Assembly: GCA_965204565.1 (NCBI GenBank)
Contig: CBDBEU010000003.1
Span: 186,001-250,000, forward strand
Source of the DNA: CBDBEU01 sp965204565
Lineage (GTDB): Bacteria > Pseudomonadota > Alphaproteobacteria > Rhizobiales > TMED25
DNA: 64,000 nucleotides
Direction: 5' to 3'
Shown: positions 1 to 8,172 of the stretch, one piece after another
Layout of the letters: each line of letters starts with the position of its first letter
How positions within the stretch are numbered: the first letter of the stretch is position 1
Program-made: the position numbers and the translations under genes
Notes under the pieces: generated by a model
Seen by the model: the letters and a program-made list of their open reading frames with translations, nothing else
Database searches by the model: none
Told to the model about the DNA's origin: nothing

Positions 1-305
1 GAATTCATCAAGGTCGCGATCGTCACCTATCTTGAGGGCGAGGCGCCGCCGCCGCATTTCCGTCCCAACGAAGAGCAGTTCATCTTGATGCTCTCCGGCA
101 AGTTACAAATGGTGCTGGGCGAAGGGACCCGCGAGGTTGGCGAGGGTGATCTTGTGCACGTGCCGCGCAATGTTGTGCATGGCATTCGCATATCCCAGTC
201 TCCGGCATTATTATTTACCTGCAAGAGCCCGGTCACATCCTCAGCATTAGCCTCGACTACAACGCCGCGCCCAATGCTGAGGATGTGACCGAATGGCTAT
301 CCTGA
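1..305 (+). pseudogene. Cupin-domain protein, 3' fragment with a frameshift
   Basis: The window opens inside a cupin gene. Frame 1 encodes a typical small beta-barrel cupin: a PPPHFRPNEEQF metal-binding-like strand, then a GKLQMVLGEG turn, then a VPRNVVHG strand. At about 200-210 the reading moves by one base; the sensible C-terminus (YLQEPGHILSISLDYN and on to TEWLS) continues in frame 3 and stops at 303-305. The 5' end lies outside the window. Cupins of this type bind a metal and act as dioxygenases, isomerases or sugar-binding proteins, so no substrate can be assigned. The shift sits in an A/T-rich run (about 205-217), so a sequencing indel is possible. Confidence is good for the fold and moderate for the gene being broken. 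Confidence 0.65.
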
Positions 306-612
306 GATGCGCTACGCTCTCGTGAGATCAGGCTTTGGCGGGCGGTTTTTCCAACCTATCCGGTGAAGGACAACTTCTCGGATTTACGTTAATATTGGAT
401 GCTCGCCGCAAGTGCTAGGCAGATCCATCCTCGCCCCTATTTGTCGTATATCCGGGACAGATCCTCGGTTGGCAGATACTTTACCCCACATTCCCTAGGT
501 AACGTGACGTTTTCGCGCCTCCGACAGCCGGTAACATGTTACATTTCAGCATGTTGTGTGGGCTGTAGGGGGCGGATCACGGATGACCCGCAGGGTGCAT
601 GCGAAACACGGG

Positions 613-1900
613 TGGACACCCTGAAGACCCCTGTCTGCTGCCTGGGATCGGGTGACGAGAGCGCATTTACGGCCGCGATGCGTGTCGGCTCTTTGCCTGG
701 GTTGTGGTTCGGGATCTGGTTTTGCTGGGGCCGGGCTATGCCACGGCACCTTTGCGCTCCCGGAACAGGAGCCGTTTCATGTTGACTGCGATGTTGGCCA
801 TGCCGATCCTGGCCCTCGCCCGGGCGATGCCGATGGTGCGGATGAAGAGCCCCGTTCCTGCTTTCATCCCGGCGAAGGGATGTTCGATCGCGGATCGGAC
901 CTTCGACCCTGCGGCATTGGCCCTCTCGTGATGCACGGGCATCGGCTTGCCGGGCGGGCGGCGGAAATGGACCTTCGAGGTTAGCCCGGCCCGGGCGATT
1001 TTCTTCTCGTTCCTCTGCGACCGATACGCCGTGTCCGCCCGGACAGTCGAGCCGGTGTTCGCCTGATCCACAAGCCCGCCCGCTACGCGTCCGTCATGCC
1101 GGGCGGCGTCGGTGACGATCCATGTCCGGACGAAGCCGTGGCGCCGGTCGGCATCGATATGGGATTTGCAGCCGAACACCGGCGTGGCGATTGCGCCCAT
1201 CGCCGTGCTGTCCGGGCGCGTCTTCCTGCGCCCTCGCTTGAGCGTCCAACGCGCGTCGCGATCCTTTTGCGCCGGTTTCCGGGGATTGGCCTGCCAATCA
1301 GGCGGGATGCCCCCGCCCTTGACGATCTCCTTCCCGGCATCGGTCATGCGCTGGCGCGGGGCTGCCACGATGGTGGCATCGACGATCTGCCCGCCCATGG
1401 CGGGATATCCGGCGTCGTTAAGATGCGCGTCGAACCGGGCGAAGAGTTTCTCCACCGTGCCGGTCCGCACCAGGGCTTCCCGGAACCGCCGGATGGTCGT
1501 CTCGTCCGGCGCCCGCGCGCCGTCATCGAGGCTGAGGAAACGGCCAAAGCTGCGCCGGTCCATGATTTGCAACGCCGCCTGCGCATCCGACAGACCGTAG
1601 AGCGCCTGGATCACCGGCACCTTGAACATGAGGACCGGGTCCATCGGCGGGCGCCCGCCTTGCCTGCCCCCGCCTTGCCTGCCATCGGAACGATCAAGCG
1701 TCGCATCCAACTCTGGCCGGAAGAGCTCGAAGTCGATAACCCCTGCAAGTCGCTCCAGCGGATCTCCCGCCTTCGATAACGCCGCGTAGCGCTCATCCGG
1801 ATCGAAGAACCCGCGCTGTGCAGCCATCGTACCCTCCGTCGCTGATATCCCCACGGAATCACGCTAACACGCTCAAAGCCAAGGGGGTTCAGGGCGTCCA
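613..1900 (-). mobile_element. IS5-family element, copy 1 (complete)
   Basis: The element is about 1.29 kb, with imperfect terminal inverted repeats: TGGACACCCTGAAGACCCC at 613 and, read on the other strand from 1900, TGGACGCCCTGAACCCCC. It carries one long transposase frame on the minus strand. A second copy at 41299-42535 shares both ends, which fixes the boundaries. No clear target duplication is visible at this copy; the flanks differ (CGGG before, TATG after). It is inserted inside an IS1380 remnant, so it arrived later. It is the only IS in the window whose transposase frame is unbroken. Confidence 0.8.
736..1854 (-). CDS. IS5-family transposase
   Basis: This is a 372-residue DDE transposase. 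The N-terminal helical region (FDPDERYAALSKAGDPLERL) and the DUF772-like block PPMDPVLMFKVPVIQALYGL are typical of IS5-family enzymes. The likely catalytic residues are Asp in GQIVDATIVAAPR, Asp in RADTAYRS and Glu in SAIEHPFAGMK. The C-terminal IGMANIAVNMKRL motif is the family signature. An internal ATG at 1827 (MAAQRGFFD) is an equally plausible start. It catalyses cut-and-paste movement between the element's terminal repeats. The frame is intact, so this copy may still be active, unlike its sibling at 41.3 kb. Confidence 0.85.
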   Translation of the reverse strand: MGISATEGTMAAQRGFFDPDERYAALSKAGDPLERLAGVIDFELFRPELDATLDRSDGRQGGGRQGGRPPMDPVLMFKVPVIQALYGLSDAQAALQIMDRRSFGRFLSLDDGARAPDETTIRRFREALVRTGTVEKLFARFDAHLNDAGYPAMGGQIVDATIVAAPRQRMTDAGKEIVKGGGIPPDWQANPRKPAQKDRDARWTLKRGRRKTRPDSTAMGAIATPVFGCKSHIDADRRHGFVRTWIVTDAARHDGRVAGGLVDQANTGSTVRADTAYRSQRNEKKIARAGLTSKVHFRRPPGKPMPVHHERANAAGSKVRSAIEHPFAGMKAGTGLFIRTIGIARARARIGMANIAVNMKRLLFRERKGAVA

Positions 1901-2351
1901 TATGGCGAACCCGGCGGGTTAACCGGTTGACGGGCCTCTTCGGCTCGATTTCGACCGCCGCCTGAAGCTCGAGTTCCACGGTTGCGGAATCACCACCGAC
2001 GCCGGATGGCCGGCCTGCCGCGAGCTTGATGATGCGCTCGGCTTGATGGACATGGCCGGCCATGAGCCTGTCGATCTGCGCACCGGCAAGAACGGCCGGC
2101 ACGAGATGACGGGATTGTTTCGCCGATCCGGAATGCAGCCGACTTCGTCCCGGCAACGTCCACAGCGCCGACGGCCGGCGCGGCGTTCTCGCTGTCCCTA
2201 GATCCCCACGACGATGGTCCGGGGTTGCAGATGTCCGCCCGTGGAGGCAATATCAACTCTACCATGGCCGTCATCCCGTGAATGTCGGTTTAGAGTTTTA
2301 GTGGGTTTTACACGCGCATGGCCCGGGCAAAACCGGCAAGTCTAGAAACGA

Positions 2352-2753
2352 TTATTTGGTACAGCGACGGCGCCCATATCCCCCGCCAGGATTGTAACTG
2401 CAATCGGATAGCCGGAATGAATTGTAGCCGGACTGATAGCCATTACACTTCTTTGCACAAGCATAAACGTTGCAGTAATTGCCGTAGCTATCCATAGTTG
2501 CACCACACCAGTTGGGAGTGACATAAACTGGCGCAGGCTGCACATAAACTGGCGGCGGTGGCGGCTGATAGCCGTAACGATATATTGGCGGTGCCCGATA
2601 TCTGGGTTGAGATATCGCGTTGCCAATAATGCCACCGACCGCACCACCGACAAGGCCGCCGGCGAAACTCTCGCCGAAGCCGCCTGCCTTGGCGGGTGCC
2701 GGCAGTGCCACAGCCAATGCAAAGGCGCAGACTCCCATCAAAAATCTATTCAT
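2352..2753 (-). CDS. Small secreted glycine-zipper/Cys-rich protein
   Basis: A 133-residue protein starting at MNRFLMGVC, with a GGAG ribosome site about 9 bases upstream. Residues 1-23 form a signal peptide ending in PAKA. A glycine-zipper-like stretch follows (GGLVGGAVGGIIG), then a Pro/Tyr-rich linker (YQPPPPPVYVQPAPVYV) and a C-terminal third with six cysteines spaced C-x10-C-x4-C-x3-C-x14-C-x12-C, ending in a basic tail. I do not recognise the family. An oxidised envelope or surface protein is inferred from the signal peptide and cysteine content; DsbB and DUF1223 thiol proteins are encoded elsewhere in this window. A longer frame opens at 3005, but it lacks a good start and would bury the signal peptide. 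The gene stands alone between an IS remnant and hslU. Confidence 0.7.
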   Translation of the reverse strand: MNRFLMGVCAFALAVALPAPAKAGGFGESFAGGLVGGAVGGIIGNAISQPRYRAPPIYRYGYQPPPPPVYVQPAPVYVTPNWCGATMDSYGNYCNVYACAKKCNGYQSGYNSFRLSDCSYNPGGGYGRRRCTK

Positions 2754-3008
2754 CTCTAGAACTCCAAACGATCCGGAGAATGAGTTTGCCCGGTTACAAT
2801 TCCGGGCCCGACCCACAATCAGATCAATGTGTCGCCCCGGTTCTGAACAGACGATGAACGGCTCGGCCCGCACTTGACGCCCAATCGTGTCACCCGTCGT
2901 TTCGATACTACCATAGTCTGCAATGCGTCTAAAGAAAACGGCATTGGTCCGATTTGATGGCAACAATGGCGAGTATGCCCGTTGGTATTGACCGGATTGT
3001 GGCACTAC

Positions 3009-4316
3009 TTACAGGATAAACTTGGACAAATCCGTATTCTTCGCTAGATCGCCAATGTGACGATCAACATAGGCCGCATCAACGGTAATCGTTTCACCGC
3101 TACGATCGGTCGCCTGAAAACTGATCTCGTCAAGCACCCTTTCCATCACTGTGTGTAGCCGCCGCGCGCCGATATTCTCGATGCTGGCATTGACCTCTGC
3201 GGCGATTTCGGCAACGCGCTCAATGCCGTCATTGGTGAAATCGAGAGTGATATTTTCGGTCGCCATCAGCGCTATGTACTGCTTGATGAGGCTAGCCTCT
3301 GTATCAGTCAGGATGCGCTTGAAATCGGCCTGCGTCAGTGCTTTCAGGTCAACCCTGATAGGCAAGCGGCCCTGAAGTTCTGGCAACAGGTCGGATGGCT
3401 TGGATAGATGAAACGCACCCGAAGTGATAAACAATATGTGATCGGTCTTCACCGGCCCATATTTGGTTGCCACTGTGGTGCCCTCAATCAGCGGCAAGAG
3501 ATCGCGCTGTACACCTTCGCGGCTGATATCGGCACCCTGGCGATTTTCGCGCGCGCAAATCTTGTCCATCTCATCAATAAACACAATGCCATTGTTTTCC
3601 GCCACCTCGATTGCTTCCTGTGCCAGTTGGTCCTCATCCAGAAGCTTGTCTGACTCTTCCTGGATCAGGAGATCGTAGCTTTCGCGCACGCTTGTGCGTT
3701 TTGCGACCGAACGCCCGCCAAGTGCTTTACCGAGCATGTCGTTGAGATTGATCATGCCCATCTGTGCGCCTGGCATGCCTGGAATTTCGAATGTGGGCAG
3801 CCCGCTGGAAGCATCGCGCATCTTGATTTCGATTTCACGGTCGTCGAGCTCGCCCTCGCGCAGCTTCTTGCGAAACGCCTCGCGCGTTGACGACGATGCA
3901 TTCTCACCGACCAATGCGTTGAGCACCCGCTCCTCAGCGCCCAGATGCGCGCGCGCCTCGACTGCCTTGCGTTTCTTGTCGCGCACCATCGCCACACCGA
4001 TCTCGACCAGATCGCGAACGATCTGCTCGACATCGCGTCCGACATAGCCGACTTCGGTGTATTTTGTGGCTTCCACCTTCACGAATGGCGCGGTTGCAAG
4101 CCGCGCCAGGCGGCGTGAAATCTCGGTCTTGCCGACGCCGGTCGGCCCGATCATGAGGATATTCTTTGGTAACACCTCATCACGCATCGGACCTTCGAGC
4201 TGCTGGCGCCGCCAGCGGTTTCTGAGCGCAATGGCACAGGCTCTCTTGGCGTCATCCTGGCCAATAATATAGCGATCAAGTTCAGAAACGATCTCACGCG
4301 GCGAAAAATCACTCAT
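3009..4316 (-). CDS. hslU: ATP-dependent protease ATPase subunit HslU (ClpY)
   Basis: A 435-residue AAA+ unfoldase, the usual length for alphaproteobacterial HslU. It recognises and unfolds substrates and feeds them to the HslV peptidase in the cytoplasm. The N-terminus is MSDFSPREIVSELDRYIIGQ; Walker A is GPTGVGKT (residues about 57-64), with the GYVGRDVE pore loop just after. Walker B is VFIDEMDKI, followed by a sensor region, and the C-terminus LSKFIL is the conserved tail that docks into HslV. The start at 4316 overlaps the upstream membrane gene by 8 bases, which points to translational coupling. The gene is fully intact and ends in TAA. It is the third gene of an hslV-membrane protein-hslU operon. 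Confidence 0.96.
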   Translation of the reverse strand: MSDFSPREIVSELDRYIIGQDDAKRACAIALRNRWRRQQLEGPMRDEVLPKNILMIGPTGVGKTEISRRLARLATAPFVKVEATKYTEVGYVGRDVEQIVRDLVEIGVAMVRDKKRKAVEARAHLGAEERVLNALVGENASSSTREAFRKKLREGELDDREIEIKMRDASSGLPTFEIPGMPGAQMGMINLNDMLGKALGGRSVAKRTSVRESYDLLIQEESDKLLDEDQLAQEAIEVAENNGIVFIDEMDKICARENRQGADISREGVQRDLLPLIEGTTVATKYGPVKTDHILFITSGAFHLSKPSDLLPELQGRLPIRVDLKALTQADFKRILTDTEASLIKQYIALMATENITLDFTNDGIERVAEIAAEVNASIENIGARRLHTVMERVLDEISFQATDRSGETITVDAAYVDRHIGDLAKNTDLSKFIL

Positions 4317-5376
4317 TTGGGTCAACTCGAATGGTCGGTAAATGGTCACGAAGGTTTGCGGGCACCAGGGTTTCGACGATGGCGCAGCGTGCGCTCCTCC
4401 AGCCGGTACCGAGCACCACCACTGCAGCTCCAAGAAACAGGAGCGTGATGGCAAAAACAGATCCGGTATCGACCTGCGCCTCGCGCACCAAAACTGCGAT
4501 CGCGATGCCGAGATAGGCAAGGCCCGCGACCAGCATGGCGCGCCGGTCGATGATCAGTGCCACCACTCCCAAGACAAACAAGACCGCAAGAATCATGGCT
4601 GCTTGCACGAATGTAATGTCGACATCGTCGCCGGTGATGGCGCCCACTACTGAGTGAACGATCAATGGGCCGGCAGCCAGATGCAGCCAGAACGCGTTGT
4701 CGGCGCGTAGCGTATTTCGTTTCGGATCGGATAGATCATAGATCATCGCCGCACAAAAAATGGTGGCGCCGGCAACAAAGAACAGCGGGCGCATGAGTTG
4801 TTCCAGCATGTTCGGTGCAGCGACAGCGATGATTGCTGCCAGTGTCACAGTCGCTGAAACCGCTACCATGCCGGTTGCAAAGGGTAGGCGGAAGCGTGCG
4901 AGAAAACCGCCACTTGCGGCAAGTCCGGCAAGTGCTACGATCAATCCCGACCAGGACAGCCAATCGTCAGGACTTTGATGCTCATCGTTCAACATCATCT
5001 CGGCAAGCATTCCCGCTGCGAAGGCAAACATCAGTGTAAATCCAATGCCAAGCGCGATGGACGGCAATACCAGCTTGCGCGCACGCGCGTAATACTCCGA
5101 CAATAGCCATGCCACACCAGCACCCAGAAAACCGGCAAACCCGCCGGCAACAATGCCAGTGGAATAGACCACACCGACCATCAGGATCACGAGCCCGATG
5201 GTCAGGAACACGTCATGAAACCCGCGTGCGAAACGCACCGACTCAGCATCTGCATCTGTGAGTTGGTCAGCGTCCGGGCTTTGACGCGCGGCGATGAAAC
5301 GGGAGAGCTCAAGGGCCTGTTCCGGTGAAATGATCCCGGCTTCAGCACCCGCGGTAATATGCTCATCGAGCGTCAT
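4309..5376 (-). CDS. Integral membrane protein inside the hslVU operon (DUF2157-like)
   Basis: A 355-residue polytopic membrane protein. A short cytoplasmic-looking N-terminus (MTLDEHITAGAEAGIISPEQ) resembles the DUF2157 N-terminal motif, a helix plus GIISPEQ. About ten hydrophobic segments follow, with little loop sequence. The start at 5376 lies inside the hslV stop region (14-base overlap) and the end overlaps hslU by 8 bases, so all three genes are tightly coupled. No catalytic motif is visible. I infer from position only that it acts with the HslVU protease, perhaps in membrane stress or substrate delivery; nothing in its sequence proves this. Many relatives have a different small gene, or none, between hslV and hslU. 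Confidence 0.8.
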   Translation of the reverse strand: MTLDEHITAGAEAGIISPEQALELSRFIAARQSPDADQLTDADAESVRFARGFHDVFLTIGLVILMVGVVYSTGIVAGGFAGFLGAGVAWLLSEYYARARKLVLPSIALGIGFTLMFAFAAGMLAEMMLNDEHQSPDDWLSWSGLIVALAGLAASGGFLARFRLPFATGMVAVSATVTLAAIIAVAAPNMLEQLMRPLFFVAGATIFCAAMIYDLSDPKRNTLRADNAFWLHLAAGPLIVHSVVGAITGDDVDITFVQAAMILAVLFVLGVVALIIDRRAMLVAGLAYLGIAIAVLVREAQVDTGSVFAITLLFLGAAVVVLGTGWRSARCAIVETLVPANLRDHLPTIRVDPNE

Positions 5377-5911
5377 CAATGACCTCGAGTACCACTTGAT
5401 CGTTGGTATAGACGCAAATCTCGGCCGCAATTGCCATGGCCCGGCGCGCAATTTCCTCTGCATCGCGGTCCGAATCGATCAATGCCCGCGCCGCTGCCAG
5501 CGCGTAGTTTCCGCCTGATCCGATAGCCGCCACCCCGCCCTCGGGTTCAAGTACATCGCCAGTGCCGGTGATCACCAGGCTGGCGGAGGCATCAGCCACG
5601 ATCATCATCGCTTCAAGCCGGCGCAAATAGCGATCCGTGCGCCAGTCTTTGGCCAGTTCCACCGCGGCGCGCATCAACTGGGTCGGATATTGTTCAAGCT
5701 TGGCCTCAAGCCGTTCAAACAGCGTTAGCGCATCCGCCGTTGCCCCGGCGAAGCCGCCAATCACCTGGGCATCAGCGCCAAGCCGGCGAACCTTGCGCGC
5801 ATTGCCCTTGACCACCGTGTCGCCGATCGACACCTGGCCATCGCCGGCAACAATCACCTTGCCGCCCTTACGCACCGTGAGAATTGTGGTTCCGTGAAAA
5901 ATGATCTCCAG
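5363..5911 (-). CDS. hslV: ATP-dependent protease peptidase subunit HslV (ClpQ), non-canonical start
   Basis: HslV is the proteasome-beta-like threonine peptidase partnered by HslU. The mature enzyme must begin at the Thr of TTILTVRKGGK; that Thr is encoded at 5888-5890. Typical downstream motifs are GDGQVSIGDTVVKGNARKVR, GGFAGATADAL and KLEQYPTQLMRAAVELAKDW. The only ordinary start in frame, GTG at 5875, would delete the catalytic Thr. Upstream to the in-frame TAG at 5966-5968 there is no ATG, GTG or TTG. A CTG at 5911 lies 7 bases after AGGAG (5919-5923), and ATC or ATT codons follow at 5905 and 5902. I therefore place the start at the CTG; a mutated ATG or a sequence error is the alternative. 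First gene of the operon, divergent from hisB. Confidence 0.85.
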   Translation of the reverse strand: MEIIFHGTTILTVRKGGKVIVAGDGQVSIGDTVVKGNARKVRRLGADAQVIGGFAGATADALTLFERLEAKLEQYPTQLMRAAVELAKDWRTDRYLRRLEAMMIVADASASLVITGTGDVLEPEGGVAAIGSGGNYALAAARALIDSDRDAEEIARRAMAIAAEICVYTNDQVVLEVIDDAR

Positions 5912-6153
5912 CCTCTCGCTCCTGCGGATATATCCGAACCGGGAGCGATCCGGCCGGATGCGCCCCTAAACCGGGCCAACCATTGTGCGGACCCAGCCGT
6001 TGATGTAGGGCCAAGCGCCGGAATTGAAAAGCCCCGACTTTGACGCCGCCAGTGAGAAAGGTGTTCCCCCGGCAACCGGTGATTTACACCCTAAGGACAA
6101 GATACGCCCTCTGGTTCGAGTTTCCGAGCCGGATCGAGAAAGCGAAGAATCCG

Positions 6154-6756
6154 ATGAGCAGTCAGAAAGGGCGCGGCGCTCGTGTCGAGCGACGCACCAA
6201 CGAAACCGAGATTATTGCCGAGATCAACCTGGACGGGCAGGGCCGATCTGAGATCGAGACTGGCATCGGTTTTCTCGATCACATGCTGGATCAGCTTGCA
6301 CGCCACGGTTTGATGGATATCAAGCTCACTGCTCGCGGTGACCTGCACATCGATATGCACCACACCACTGAAGACGTGGGTATCGTTTTGGGCCAGGCGG
6401 TGGTCCAAGCGCTTGGCGACAAGGCCGGCATTACCCGGTTTGCCGACGCAACCCAACCAATGGACGAGTGTCTCACCCGGGTTGCGCTTGATATTTCCGG
6501 CAGGCCCTACATGGTCTGGCGGGTCGATTTTCCGGCTTCCAAGGTCGGTGATATGGACACCGGGCTATTCAGCGAATGGTTCCGCGCCTTTGCCGTCAAT
6601 GCCGGGATCACGCTGCATGTGGAGAATTTCTACGGCGACAATGCTCACCACATCGCAGAATCCTGCTTCAAGGCGCTGGCACATGCGATGCGCCGCGCAG
6701 TGGCTCTCGATCCTGATGCGCCGGCCCGTCCGCCTTCGACCAAGGGTGTTCTGTAA
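6154..6756 (+). CDS. hisB: Imidazoleglycerol-phosphate dehydratase HisB
   Basis: A 200-residue enzyme of histidine biosynthesis that converts imidazoleglycerol phosphate to imidazoleacetol phosphate using Mn2+. Conserved metal-binding blocks are visible: FLDHMLDQLARHG, DLHIDMHHTTEDVGIVLGQ and FYGDNAHHIAESCFKALAHA. The start MSSQKGRGARVERRTNET matches the usual N-terminus; the open frame runs further upstream (to 6040) but that extension has no homologous look. In many relatives hisB is followed by hisH-hisA-hisF; here only a convergent unrelated gene follows, so the rest of the pathway must lie elsewhere. The frame is intact. Confidence 0.95.
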   Translation: MSSQKGRGARVERRTNETEIIAEINLDGQGRSEIETGIGFLDHMLDQLARHGLMDIKLTARGDLHIDMHHTTEDVGIVLGQAVVQALGDKAGITRFADATQPMDECLTRVALDISGRPYMVWRVDFPASKVGDMDTGLFSEWFRAFAVNAGITLHVENFYGDNAHHIAESCFKALAHAMRRAVALDPDAPARPPSTKGVL

Positions 6757-6779
6757 CCTTTGTTTTGAGAACAACGCCG

Positions 6780-7616
6780 TCAGTCAAAAAACGCAAAGGT
6801 CCGGGTTTCGATGCTTTCGCGTGCCCAGCCATCCTCGGGAGTGTTGGGGTCATCGAATGAGGTATGAGCGGTAAACCGGGCGGGCTTTGATTCATCTGAA
6901 TCAAATACCTTGAACACCAGCACTTCATCTCGCGTCATCTCGGGGAAGTAGAACCACACATGAGCGGGGTGAAAGGCGATATGATAAGTCTCGGCAGTTC
7001 GGTACGGATAGCGCCGCTGTAGCAGGATAAAGCCCTCCTGCGGGATGGACCGAGCATCGCAGATCGCCATCGGGTCGGCCACCACCGGCCGGCGGATCGG
7101 CCGCCAGACCTGGATGATCGCCCATCGCTTCTTCATCCGATGTTCTGCTTGCTTGCCGCCGATAATGTCACGCAGCCGCCTTGGCGCGGAGTTTTCCGTA
7201 TAATCATTGTGCACCCCCCTGACCGGTGCGCGTGCGCCCAGTTCCTCACGCGTGTCGGAATCTCCCACCCGGATCGTGTGGTCGAACACCAGAACGTCAC
7301 TGGCACCTGAATGTTTCTCGATCAGCGCGGCTACCTCCGCGTCATAGACATTGGCGCGCTCGGCATCATCGGTGAAGTCCTTGACCACTGTTGCATGATC
7401 GACAAACACGAAACCGTGGGTGTCGAGTTCAAACATGCTTTTCACTGGCCGGCCATTGGCGATCGTCACTTCATGGTCCTGATATTCGGCCGGAACCGCT
7501 GTATGCTCCATTCCCGGCCAGTCGACGATATGGATCGGCGGGCGTCCGTTATCGATGATGTAGTTGAGATGGGCTGTGATGGTATCGCTTGGCGCAATCG
7601 ATTCGGCGGTTTGCAT
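6780..7616 (-). CDS. CmcJ/NvfI-family oxidoreductase
   Basis: A 278-residue soluble protein whose central segment resembles the CmcJ/NvfI family, named after the cephamycin 7-alpha-methoxylation subunit CmcJ: VRGVHNDYTENSAPRRL, followed by IQVWRPIRRPVVADPMAICD and PEMTRDEVLVFKVFDS. The HNDYT segment carries the putative His-x-Asp metal ligands known in these double-stranded beta-helix, 2-oxoglutarate oxygenase-like proteins. The start is at MQTAESIAPSD, with GGAG 7 bases upstream; an upstream in-frame extension to 7673 has no good ribosome site. The substrate is unknown. No biosynthetic cluster surrounds it. It converges on hisB with a 23-base gap. Confidence 0.75.
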   Translation of the reverse strand: MQTAESIAPSDTITAHLNYIIDNGRPPIHIVDWPGMEHTAVPAEYQDHEVTIANGRPVKSMFELDTHGFVFVDHATVVKDFTDDAERANVYDAEVAALIEKHSGASDVLVFDHTIRVGDSDTREELGARAPVRGVHNDYTENSAPRRLRDIIGGKQAEHRMKKRWAIIQVWRPIRRPVVADPMAICDARSIPQEGFILLQRRYPYRTAETYHIAFHPAHVWFYFPEMTRDEVLVFKVFDSDESKPARFTAHTSFDDPNTPEDGWARESIETRTFAFFD

Positions 7617-7825
7617 GGACTGACTCCGGCTGATGGGTGCGCAACCGATCTGGATTGCACCCGCGGGCTCCATTGTGCGTGCGTACGGCCATTCGTTTCA
7701 AGCCGCATGCATGACGAACGCGCCGGTTGGCCAGCACCCGCACAACTGCGCCATGAGCGCCCATCGCCAGCCACGGGCATCTTGGGCTATTATGCCGGAA
7801 ATGAGTGAAATCGGGTGAATGCACC

Positions 7826-8134
7826 ATGTTAGATGCAATCAAGCAGTTCTTCGCGCGCGCCACTGCCGATGTGGTGAAGGATGTGCCGGGCAAGCGCTCG
7901 GCAGCACAACCCTACAAGGAATTCATGATCCAGCCGGCGGCGCGCAAGCAGGGTTCGCAATGGCTGACCGCCGGTGTCATTTTCATGGATGGTCCGGATG
8001 GCCGGCGCGAGGCTGAATTCATCCGCTCCGACATGTTTGCCTCGCGTGATGACGCCGAAGCCTGCGCCTTTGCCAAGGCCTGCCAGATCATCGACGAGCA
8101 GGGCGAGAGACTGTTCGAGCAACAGTCACCTTAA
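7826..8134 (+). CDS. HlyU-like small protein
   Basis: A 102-residue protein with the compact HlyU domain: YKEFMIQPAARKQGSQWLTAG, then FIRSDMFASRDDAEACAFAK and a closing QIIDEQGERLF. This family is named after the Vibrio HlyU transcriptional activator and is common as a stand-alone gene in alphaproteobacteria, where its role is untested. There is no helix-turn-helix that I can recognise, so DNA binding here is family-based only. The start at 7826 follows a weak GGGTG site. It converges on a decayed amidohydrolase gene. Confidence 0.75.
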   Translation: MLDAIKQFFARATADVVKDVPGKRSAAQPYKEFMIQPAARKQGSQWLTAGVIFMDGPDGRREAEFIRSDMFASRDDAEACAFAKACQIIDEQGERLFEQQSP

Positions 8135-8172
8135 ATCGCCAAGCTCATCGATTGCTGACAAGAACGGCTCTG

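Larger units (their letters stand above)
484..2210 (+). mobile_element. IS1380-family remnant A, split by an IS5-type element
   Basis: Two pieces flank the IS5-type element at 613-1900. Bases 484-612 match bases 10735-10860 closely and correspond to the IS end plus the region upstream of the transposase. Bases 1920-2180 encode an IS1380 transposase N-terminus on the + strand (FDRRLKLEFHGCGITTDAG, then a RELDDALGLMDMAG block and RTGKNGRHEMTGLFRR). No catalytic core follows; the frame ends at about 2200. I infer that the IS1380 copy was first hit by the IS5-type insertion and then lost its 3' part. It is non-functional. Confidence 0.65.

Noticed and set aside
1096..1779. Long + strand frames opposite the IS5-type transposase
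   Set aside because: They are the antisense shadow of the transposase; the same shadow appears over copy 2 and carries no family motif.
7617..7825. Frames on either strand between the CmcJ-like and HlyU-like genes
   Set aside because: They overlap the divergent promoter region and contain no recognisable protein sequence.
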